Below are positions 1 to 5,159 of a stretch of DNA of 5,159 bases, in pieces (position 1 is the first letter of the stretch; every line of letters starts with the position of its first letter). The translations under genes were made by a program, and so were the position numbers. Source of the stretch: an uncultured Ruminococcus sp. (lineage in GTDB: Bacteria; Bacillota; Clostridia; Oscillospirales; CAG-272). The DNA is taken from assembly GCA_902773455.1 (NCBI GenBank), contig CACYEW010000231.1, positions 1 through 5,159 on the forward strand, written 5' to 3'. Below the pieces are notes generated by a model, which did no database searches, was not told the DNA's origin, and was given only the letters and a program-made list of their open reading frames with translations.

Positions 1-1472
1 CCGCTCCAATCGGAATCGAGCTTCCACAGCTCCGGAGAATTCAGATAAAAATAATTCAGATCGGACGTGAAGAGCAGAACTTTTGAATTGAGCTCCGACG
101 AAGCGTTGTACCAGTTCATAAGATCGGATCTTTTTCTCCCGTCAAAATCCGCGTATTCACAACCGGAGCATATCATGTTCTTGCCGGGCAGACACGCCGT
201 AAACAGCAGATATGCCCGATAGAAAGCCGCTTTGTCGTCCCGGGAAGCGAAACGGTCTTTCGGCAAAAGCTCCGCGGGACGTACCGGGATTATGTAATTT
301 TCCGCGAATCTTCCGTTGAGAACGGAGTCAGGGACCTCGCCCGACTCCGCCAGCGCGGTAATATCGCAAGCCGCCGCCTCGTCAGACGCGTAGTCAAAGC
401 CCATACCGCCGGAAAAAAGAGGTTTGGTCAGCGCCGATCTGCGGACGCCAGGCTCGCATATCAGAAGAACGTCGGGATACTTGTCAGAAAGAATGCGGTT
501 GAGCTTTTTTACAAGCGCCGCCGCGCTTTTCGATCTGTGATCGTCTTCCGTAAGAGAACGTGAAAAATCGAGGCAGACGCCGTCGATCCCGTATTCGCCG
601 ACGAAAAACATAACGCTCGAGATCAGAAAAGAAACGATCTCGTCTTTATCGGTATCAAACGTTCTGATACCGCCGCCGTATTCTTTTTCTTTACGTTCGA
701 ATACTGCGCCTCCGTCGAAGTCGTTCAGCCCCGATTCGCTTTCCTCAAATTCGAGAAGAGGTATATCGAGTATCACGCCGACGGAATAACGGTGGAGTGC
801 GGAGATGAACGCGCGCAGGTCAGAAGGGGAGCCGAAGCGGCTGTCTGTGCCGAACCTGCCCGCCGTGATCTTTTCCCGACCCGCGCAGCGGGTGAATAAG
901 GGGAACCTTACGTGGGTGAACCCCATTTTTCTTGCATAAGGCGCGATCCTTTCCGCAAGCGAAACGTAATTCATAAAAGAACCGTCGCGGTTGCGGTAAA
1001 ACGTGCCGGGATCGAGTTCGTAAATATTCATCGGAGAGTTCACGTTTTTGTTTTTGCCGCGTGAAGCGAGCCGTACACTCCCGTCGTTATCCGTTTCCTG
1101 CAGCTCGTAAAGATATGAAGCGCCGTCTTCGGAGGCTTCGCCGTAAAACGCGAACGGATCCGCTTTGACGGTGATCTTGTCTTTATTGAAAATGAGATAC
1201 TTATATCTCAGTTTGTCTTCGTTTGAAAAGTCGAGCGCGGCGGACGCCTGCCATATACCGCCGTCCGCCTGTTTTTTCATTTCACAGGTCTCTTTCCAAC
1301 CGTTGAAATCGCCGATCACGAATACGCTGTCGGCGTTGGGAGCCCATACTCTGAAAACCGTGCAGACGGAGCCGTCGGCGTTTATCTTCTTATGAGCGCC
1401 GAGATATCTATATAAGAAAAAATGATTTCCGTGACTGAAAAGGTAATGATTGGTTGCTTTGTTTTTTGCCAT
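1..1472 (-). CDS. GlgB-family (CBM48 + GH13) branching-enzyme-like protein, active site degenerate; 3' end cut by window edge
   Basis: The frame is open from ATG at 1472 to the left edge, giving 490 codons with no stop. AGGG lies 8 bases before the start. Residues 40-59 match the CBM48 module of branching enzymes (FRVWAPNA then GDFNGW). Residues 149-242 match the start of the GH13 barrel (NYVSLAERIAPYARKMGFTHV, SRFGSPSDLRAF, GVILD), and 295-302, 335-361, 391-396 and 428-440 match later GlgB blocks. Family members build alpha-1,6 branches in glycogen in the cytoplasm. Here the nucleophile Asp (D302) and acid/base Glu (E340) are kept. However, the region I His is E241, the region II Arg is C300, and the region IV SHDE is R398-P-A-E401, so the transition-state Asp is A400. 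This argues against normal branching activity. Family members are usually about 630-730 residues, so roughly 140 or more are missing beyond the edge. The frame and fold motifs are intact, so it is probably an expressed pseudoenzyme or a GlgB relative with a changed role rather than a decaying gene. Family assignment is firm; loss of activity is inference. Confidence 0.88.
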   Translation of the reverse strand, partial: MAKNKATNHYLFSHGNHFFLYRYLGAHKKINADGSVCTVFRVWAPNADSVFVIGDFNGWKETCEMKKQADGGIWQASAALDFSNEDKLRYKYLIFNKDKITVKADPFAFYGEASEDGASYLYELQETDNDGSVRLASRGKNKNVNSPMNIYELDPGTFYRNRDGSFMNYVSLAERIAPYARKMGFTHVRFPLFTRCAGREKITAGRFGTDSRFGSPSDLRAFISALHRYSVGVILDIPLLEFEESESGLNDFDGGAVFERKEKEYGGGIRTFDTDKDEIVSFLISSVMFFVGEYGIDGVCLDFSRSLTEDDHRSKSAAALVKKLNRILSDKYPDVLLICEPGVRRSALTKPLFSGGMGFDYASDEAAACDITALAESGEVPDSVLNGRFAENYIIPVRPAELLPKDRFASRDDKAAFYRAYLLFTACLPGKNMICSGCEYADFDGRKRSDLMNWYNASSELNSKVLLFTSDLNYFYLNSPELWKLDSDWS

Positions 1473-1499
1473 TGCGAATTCCCTGCAAATATTTTTTAC

Positions 1500-1528
1500 A
1501 TTATACACCAATAAAAACGAAAATGCAA
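1500..1528 (-). promoter_or_regulatory. Sigma-A type promoter of the GlgB-like gene
   Basis: Read on the minus strand, TTGCAT (1528-1523) and a perfect TATAAT (1505-1500) are separated by exactly 17 bases. Transcription would begin near 1493, leaving a leader of about 20 bases that contains the AGGG ribosome site (1484-1481). Seen directly in sequence; activity is inferred. Confidence 0.75.
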
Positions 1529-1577
1529 GTGTTTTTTGAGATTTATGATGAAATGACGTTTAGTAACAATTTGTATA

Positions 1578-1606
1578 TTGAATTATCAAATATTTTAAGG
1601 TATATT
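1578..1606 (+). promoter_or_regulatory. Sigma-A type promoter of the rpe operon
   Basis: TTGAAT (1578-1583) and TATATT (1601-1606) are 17 bases apart in a very AT-rich stretch. The predicted start is near 1613, giving a leader of about 25 bases. A small inverted repeat, TTGA-ATTA-TCAA (1578-1589), overlaps the -35 element. The region 1473-1637 as a whole serves two divergent promoters, and I see no other gene or RNA in it. Confidence 0.6.
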
Positions 1607-1637
1607 AAATTCAGTAATTTATGAAAAGAGAATCGAA

Positions 1638-2315
1638 ATGATAAAAATAGCGCCTTCAATACTTTCAGCGGATTTTTCAAGGCTCGGCGAACAAATACTC
1701 AAAACCAAGGAAGCCGGCGCCGAATACCTCCATATCGACGTTATGGACGGAGTTTTCGTACCGAACATATCGTTCGGCGCTCCCGTGTATAAATGTATCA
1801 GAAAGCTTACGGATCAGTTTTTCGACGTTCATCTTATGATAGTGGATCCGATCAGATATATCGACGCTTTCGTCAAAGCCGGCGCCGACGGTATAACCAT
1901 ACATCACGAAGCCTGCGCAAACCGGATCGAAACGCTTGAATACATCAGAAGCAAGGGCGTAAGACCGGCGATATCGATCAAACCGAAAACGGATCCTTAC
2001 GTTCTCGAAAGATATCTGCCGTACGTTGATATGATACTCATAATGTCTGTTGAACCGGGGTTCGGCGGTCAGTCGTTCATCCCCTCGGCGATCGACAGTA
2101 CGAGAGTCGCCGCGGAGCTCGTAAGAGAAAGCGGCAGAGATATAGATATCGAAGTCGACGGAGGACTGAGCGCCGCTAACGCCGGTCTCGTGACTTCGGT
2201 CGGAGCCAATGTGATAGTCGCGGGATCCGCCGTATTCGGAGCGCCCGATATGGCTCGCGCGATAAGCGATATAAGGCAAAACGGAGAAAAGGATTACCTC
2301 AAACTCTTGAAATAA
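1638..2315 (+). CDS. rpe: Ribulose-phosphate 3-epimerase
   Basis: The 225-residue product is full length for this cytoplasmic TIM-barrel enzyme. It interconverts D-ribulose 5-phosphate and D-xylulose 5-phosphate in the pentose phosphate pathway. The family signatures appear in order: PSILSADF (6-13), HIDVMDGVFVPNISFG (32-47), DVHLMI (63-68), MSVEPGFGGQSF (136-147), EVDGG (172-176) and VAGSAVF (194-200). The expected metal ligands are H32, D34, H65 and D174. D34 and D174 are the acid/base pair, and the Gly-rich 141-144 loop and 196-197 turn hold phosphate. A weak AGAGAA precedes the ATG. It is the first gene of an operon with the downstream CBM9-like gene, 16 bases away, and is driven by the promoter at 1578-1606. 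Allulose-6-phosphate epimerase is a close relative that cannot be fully excluded, but the motifs fit Rpe well. Confidence 0.95.
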   Translation: MIKIAPSILSADFSRLGEQILKTKEAGAEYLHIDVMDGVFVPNISFGAPVYKCIRKLTDQFFDVHLMIVDPIRYIDAFVKAGADGITIHHEACANRIETLEYIRSKGVRPAISIKPKTDPYVLERYLPYVDMILIMSVEPGFGGQSFIPSAIDSTRVAAELVRESGRDIDIEVDGGLSAANAGLVTSVGANVIVAGSAVFGAPDMARAISDIRQNGEKDYLKLLK

Positions 2316-2331
2316 CGGGATCGGTGGCGAA

Positions 2332-3225
2332 ATGAAAAAAGCGCTTTCAGCATTGATTATACTTATATGTATCCATGCCGCGCTTTTTTGCCGCGCCGCG
2401 GCGGTCATACAGTCGTCGCCCAAATACGATAAGATCGAACTGTCGGTCGAAAAAAAGAAACTGCCGCCGACGGTTGACGGCACCGTCTCCGACGGCGAAT
2501 ACGGCAGGCTCGATATAACGGACGGTATGCTTTCATACGTCGTCGGATCGGAATCCGATTGGAGCAGGATCAAAAACACATCGTTCGACGCTTACGCCGC
2601 CGTTTGCGACGGAAGATTTTATTTTGCACTCGTATATGAACTCTCTCCGGAATACAGAAGAACTGATTGCGCCCTTAAGAATATGTGGGCTCAGTCGTGT
2701 CTGCTTATGTCGTTTGCAAAAGAAGGCAATACGGGCAGAACGGCGCTCGAGCTCGGTATAAGAGAAGACGGCCGCTATATCTGGCGCCTCGCCGAAAACG
2801 GAAAGGATCCGGCAACGGAGCAAAAAGTCAAATACGAAAACGGCGTTTACACATACGAGTTTTCCGTCGGCCTTTCGTCGTTTTGCGCTGAAGAAGACGG
2901 CGGCTTCCTCTTCTGCTTCAGCCTGTCGGCAGGCGACTACTACGATGACGGCGGATATGCTTATATACAGCTCGGAAAAGGGATTTCCGGATTTTCGACC
3001 GCCGATAACGCCGACGCCGGAAAGGACGCGGCGCTGTTTCCGCATATTACCGTGAAAGAAGAAGTTGCGCCGACCGAAACGGAAAGCGAACCCGAGCCTG
3101 ATACCGAATCCGAAATACCGCATTCCGGCGACGACGGGTACGCGTACGTCAGCGTTACGCTCGCCGCCGTATGCGTTCTGACGGTACTGCTGAGCGTTAA
3201 ATACGGTAAAAAAATTATTATTTGA
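2332..3225 (+). CDS. Secreted, membrane-anchored protein with CBM9-like carbohydrate-binding domain
   Basis: The product has 297 residues. Residues 1-24 form a signal peptide (MKK, hydrophobic core, likely cleavage after A22-A-A24). C20 is not in a lipobox, so a lipoprotein is unlikely. Residues about 44-225 look like a CBM9/DOMON-type beta-sandwich. LPPTVDGTVSDGEYG (44-58) is the usual 'P.iDG.....EY' opening, and AAVCDGRFYFALVYE is the typical following strand. Residues about 240-269 are an acidic Pro/Glu/Thr/Ser linker. Residues about 271-289 are a membrane helix followed by K290-Y-G-K-K. The domain would therefore sit outside the cell on a stalk, with a very short tail inside. GGTGG (2323-2327) ends 4 bases before the ATG. 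The gene follows rpe by 16 bases and probably shares its transcript. Ligand and role are unknown; no catalytic domain is visible. The architecture is well supported, the CBM9 assignment moderately. Confidence 0.8.
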   Translation: MKKALSALIILICIHAALFCRAAAVIQSSPKYDKIELSVEKKKLPPTVDGTVSDGEYGRLDITDGMLSYVVGSESDWSRIKNTSFDAYAAVCDGRFYFALVYELSPEYRRTDCALKNMWAQSCLLMSFAKEGNTGRTALELGIREDGRYIWRLAENGKDPATEQKVKYENGVYTYEFSVGLSSFCAEEDGGFLFCFSLSAGDYYDDGGYAYIQLGKGISGFSTADNADAGKDAALFPHITVKEEVAPTETESEPEPDTESEIPHSGDDGYAYVSVTLAAVCVLTVLLSVKYGKKIII

Positions 3226-3231
3226 TTTATA

Positions 3232-3260
3232 TTGACAAAAGCGCCCGAGGGTGCTATAAT
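3232..3260 (+). promoter_or_regulatory. Consensus sigma-A promoter of the ileS leader
   Basis: Perfect TTGACA (3232-3237) and perfect TATAAT (3255-3260) are separated by 17 bases. It begins only 6 bases after the stop codon of the upstream gene, with no terminator between. Transcription should start at the A-run 3264-3268, just before the T-box Stem I. The spacer carries a short inverted repeat, GCGCC-CGAG-GGTGC (3241-3254). Confidence 0.9.
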
Positions 3261-3420
3261 ATCAAAAATGCCATGATGAAGACAGTAGTTTTACAAGCGC
3301 GGATTCAAGCGAGCCGGGTACGGTGTGAGCCGGCAGTCCGCCGTAAAACGAAGATCACTTCGGAGCAGCGCACCGAAAGGGATACCGAGTAGACTGCGAC
3401 GTAAGCTTCACGTCAGAAGC

Positions 3421-3463
3421 GGGCATATGTCGGTATGTTATCTTATAATGTATAACTATGCTC
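3421..3463 (+). promoter_or_regulatory. Putative antiterminator hairpin of the ileS T-box, lacking UGGN
   Basis: GGGCATA (3421-3427) can pair with TATGCTC (3457-3463), one G-U included. Inside, GTATGTTAT (3433-3441) pairs with ATAATGTAT (3445-3453) around the loop CTT. This leaves a 5' bulge, TGTCG (3428-3432), facing AAC (3454-3456). The 3' strand is the same sequence that forms the 5' arm of the terminator, so the two structures exclude each other, as in a T-box switch. The bulge lies where UGGNACC normally binds the tRNA acceptor end, but no TGG occurs anywhere between 3421 and 3506. The nearest resemblance is CGGTA at 3431-3435. The pairing was found by hand, so treat it as a model. Confidence 0.5.
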
Positions 3464-3486
3464 TCTATCCGGGAGCATTTATTTTT
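3458..3486 (+). terminator. Intrinsic terminator (attenuator) before ileS
   Basis: ATGCTCTC (3458-3465) pairs with GGGAGCAT (3471-3478) over 8 base pairs, one of them G-U, with the loop TATCC. A T-rich tract TTTATTTTT (3478-3486) follows. It ends 20 bases before the ileS start and is the OFF state of the T-box switch. It would also end transcripts reading through from the rpe operon, which has no other visible terminator. Confidence 0.85.
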
Positions 3487-3506
3487 GTAAAGGATCGGAG
3501 TAAATT

Positions 3507-5159
3507 ATGTACAGGAAAGTCGATACCTCCCTCGATTTCGTCTCGCGCGAAAAAGAGATAAAAGAATTCTGGGAGAAGAACAGAATATTCGAAAAGAGCA
3601 TGCAGATCCGCGACGGAGCGCCGGACTATACGTTCTACGACGGACCTCCTACGGCGAACGGCAAACCGCACATCGGTCACGTGCTTACGAGAGTTATAAA
3701 AGATATGATCCCGCGTTACAGAACGATGAAGGGTTATCACGTTCTGCGTAAAGCGGGCTGGGATACGCACGGCCTGCCGGTCGAGATCGAAGTCGAAAAG
3801 ATACTCGGCTTGAACGGTAAAGATCAGATAGAGCAGTACGGTCTCGAACCGTTCATCAAAAAATGCAAGGAATCCGTATGGAAATACAAAGGCATGTGGG
3901 AGGATTTCTCCGGCACGGTCGGCTACTGGGTCGATATGGATCATCCCTATATCACCTACGAAGACGATTATATCGAATCCGAATGGTGGGCGCTGAAAGA
4001 GATATGGAACAAGGGCCTTTTGTATAAAGGCTTCAAGATCGTTCCGTACTGCCCGCGCTGCGGTACGCCTTTGTCGAGCGCGGAGGTTTCACAGGGATAT
4101 AAGACGGTCAAGGAAAGATCCGCCGTCGTTCGCTTCAAATGCGTCGGCGAAGACGCTTATTATCTCGTATGGACTACCACGCCCTGGACGCTGCCGTCAA
4201 ACGTTGCGATATGCGTCAATCCCGACGATACTTACGTAAAAGTAAAATGCGTCGACGGTTATACGTATTATATGGCGGAACCGCTGCTCGACGCCGTGCT
4301 CGGCAAGCTTGCGCAGAACGGTGAAAAACCGTACGAAATAATCGAAAGATACAAAGGCAAAGACCTGGAGTATAAAGAATACGAACCGCTTTTCGACTGC
4401 TCGAAAAAAGTCGCGGACAAACAGGGCAAAAAAGGCTTTTACGTAACCTGCGACAGCTACGTCACAATGTCCGACGGTACGGGCATCGTCCACATCGCTC
4501 CGGCGTTCGGCGAAGACGACGCGAACGTAGGCAGAAAATACGATCTGCCCTTCGTCCAGCTCGTGAACGGAAAAGGCGAAATGTGCGACGGCGCTCCCTG
4601 CGAGGGAATGTTCGTCAAGAAAGCCGACCCCGAGATAATAAGACAGCTTAAAGAAGAGGGCAAGCTTTTCGACGCGCCGAAATTCGAACACGAATATCCG
4701 CACTGCTGGCGCTGCGATACGCCTTTAATATATTACGCACGCGAATCGTGGTATATCAAGGAGACGGCCGTGCGCGACGATCTGCTGAAAAACAACGCGA
4801 CCGTCAACTGGATCCCCGAGTCGATAGGCAAAGGCCGTTTCGGCAACTGGCTCGAAAACATTCAGGACTGGGCGATATCGAGAAACAGATACTGGGGCAC
4901 GCCGCTCAACATCTGGGAATGCGAATGCGGTCATAAGGAATGTATAGGTTCAAGAGCCGAGCTTGCCGAAAAGACGGGCGATCCCGAAACGGCGAAGATC
5001 GAGCTTCACCGTCCTTACATCGACGAAGTCACTTTCAAATGCCCTGTATGCGGCAAAGAAATGCACAGAGTACCGGAAGTCATAGACTGCTGGTTCGACT
5101 CCGGATCGATGCCGTTCGCACAGCATCACTATCCGTTTGAAAACGAGAAACTGTTCAAA
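3507..5159 (+). CDS. ileS: Isoleucyl-tRNA synthetase, type 2 (IleS2); 3' end cut by window edge
   Basis: The open frame gives the first 551 codons of a class I synthetase that normally has about 1,000 or more residues. It charges tRNA-Ile with isoleucine in the cytoplasm. The start ATG is 6 bases after GGAG (3497-3500). Residues 43-58 (FYDGPPTANGKPHIGH) hold the HIGH signature at 55-58, followed by GWDTHGLPVE (84-93). The CP1 editing domain that removes misactivated valine carries WTTTPWTLPSN (222-232) and HIAPAFGEDD (329-338), whose acidic residues hold the amino acid to be edited. CPRC (182-185) and CWRC (400-403) look like a paired zinc site. A second Cys cluster is at 472-479 and 512-515. 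ISRNRYWGTPL (457-467) and DCWFDSGS (527-534) are typical of the catalytic core. KMSKS lies beyond the edge. The PPTANGKPHIGH form, rather than PPYANGxxHLGH, marks the type-2 (eukaryote-like) enzyme, a class known for low sensitivity to mupirocin. Expression is governed by the T-box leader just upstream. Confidence 0.97.
   Translation, partial: MYRKVDTSLDFVSREKEIKEFWEKNRIFEKSMQIRDGAPDYTFYDGPPTANGKPHIGHVLTRVIKDMIPRYRTMKGYHVLRKAGWDTHGLPVEIEVEKILGLNGKDQIEQYGLEPFIKKCKESVWKYKGMWEDFSGTVGYWVDMDHPYITYEDDYIESEWWALKEIWNKGLLYKGFKIVPYCPRCGTPLSSAEVSQGYKTVKERSAVVRFKCVGEDAYYLVWTTTPWTLPSNVAICVNPDDTYVKVKCVDGYTYYMAEPLLDAVLGKLAQNGEKPYEIIERYKGKDLEYKEYEPLFDCSKKVADKQGKKGFYVTCDSYVTMSDGTGIVHIAPAFGEDDANVGRKYDLPFVQLVNGKGEMCDGAPCEGMFVKKADPEIIRQLKEEGKLFDAPKFEHEYPHCWRCDTPLIYYARESWYIKETAVRDDLLKNNATVNWIPESIGKGRFGNWLENIQDWAISRNRYWGTPLNIWECECGHKECIGSRAELAEKTGDPETAKIELHRPYIDEVTFKCPVCGKEMHRVPEVIDCWFDSGSMPFAQHHYPFENEKLFK

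Larger units (their letters stand above)
3267..3486 (+). promoter_or_regulatory. T-box leader, tRNA-Ile specific (AUC specifier), with non-canonical discriminator region
   Basis: T-boxes let uncharged tRNA stop premature termination of aminoacyl-tRNA synthetase genes. Stem I spans about 3269-3367. GAAG (3278-3281) pairs with CTTC (3358-3361), and GTTTTAC (3288-3294) pairs with GTAAAAC (3343-3349). Between these helices the internal loop has AGTA (3284-3287) facing GAA (3350-3352), a loop-E motif. The GAA is followed by G, the specifier ATC (3354-3356, isoleucine) and the conserved A. Higher up, GCGGA (3299-3303) pairs with TCCGC (3337-3341) and GCCGG (3313-3317) with CCGGC (3330-3334), with GGTG in the apical loop. 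Stem II has CGCA/TGCG (3369-3372/3395-3398) and an S-turn, GAA (3375-3377) with AGTA (3388-3391). The Stem IIA/B pseudoknot is GACGT/ACGTC (3398-3402/3410-3414) interlocked with GCTTC/GAAGC (3405-3409/3416-3420). Stem III and the AGGGTGGNACCGCG block are not present. The Ile specifier agrees with the ileS gene downstream. Confidence 0.9.

Noticed and set aside
1621..1641. A six-codon mini-ORF whose stop overlaps the rpe start (ATGA), a possible coupling peptide
   Set aside because: No ribosome site precedes it and it is short enough to be chance; rpe has its own weak AGAGAA.
2383..2404. GC-rich near-palindrome in the signal peptide region of the CBM9-like gene
   Set aside because: Explained by consecutive Arg/Ala codons at the signal peptide cleavage site; no associated regulatory context.
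1677..2579. A 300-codon minus-strand reading frame opposite rpe and the start of the next gene
   Set aside because: It is antisense to the clear rpe coding frame, shows no recognisable motif, and has the composition expected of a shadow frame.
2533..3123. A 196-codon minus-strand reading frame opposite the CBM9-like gene
   Set aside because: The plus-strand frame has a ribosome site, signal peptide and membrane helix in logical order. The antisense frame has none and is very rich in Phe, Arg and Val, as shadow frames often are.
3325..3561. A 78-codon plus-strand frame through the T-box leader into ileS
   Set aside because: It lies in a structured RNA leader and overlaps ileS in another frame; no ribosome site or family resemblance.
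4197..4703. A minus-strand frame of 168 codons inside ileS
   Set aside because: It is a shadow of the strongly conserved IleRS editing domain.

Overview
The window looks like chromosomal DNA from a Gram-positive, Clostridia-like member of the Bacillota. The reasons are a T-box tRNA-sensing leader upstream of ileS, sigma-A type promoters with 17-base spacers, Shine-Dalgarno starts, and a GlgB-type glycogen protein. The base composition is moderate and codon use looks uniform across all genes. I see no mobile element, CRISPR array, tRNA or rRNA. The genus cannot be named from this window.

Layout. Positions 1-1472 (minus strand) hold the first 490 codons of a GlgB-family (CBM48 + GH13) protein that runs off the left edge. 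Several residues required for branching-enzyme catalysis are replaced, so it is probably a pseudoenzyme. Positions 1473-1637 are an AT-rich divergent intergenic region with one promoter facing each way. Positions 1638-3225 (plus strand) are a two-gene operon: rpe (ribulose-phosphate 3-epimerase), then after 16 bases a secreted, membrane-anchored protein with a CBM9-like domain. Positions 3226-3506 hold a consensus promoter, an Ile-specific T-box leader and an intrinsic terminator. Positions 3507-5159 hold the first 551 codons of a type-2 isoleucyl-tRNA synthetase, cut by the right edge.

How the parts work together. ileS should be controlled by charging of tRNA-Ile. The leader has a complete decoding half: Stem I with an AUC specifier next to a loop-E motif, a Stem II S-turn and a Stem IIA/B pseudoknot. 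The second half is unusual. An antiterminator-like hairpin competes with the terminator as expected, but the canonical T-box sequence with UGGN, which binds the tRNA 3' end, is absent and Stem III is missing. rpe supplies the non-oxidative pentose phosphate pathway. Its partner is of unknown function, although the fold suggests carbohydrate binding outside the cell.

The two observations most worth following up are the catalytically degenerate GlgB paralog and the T-box leader without a recognisable UGGN bulge.
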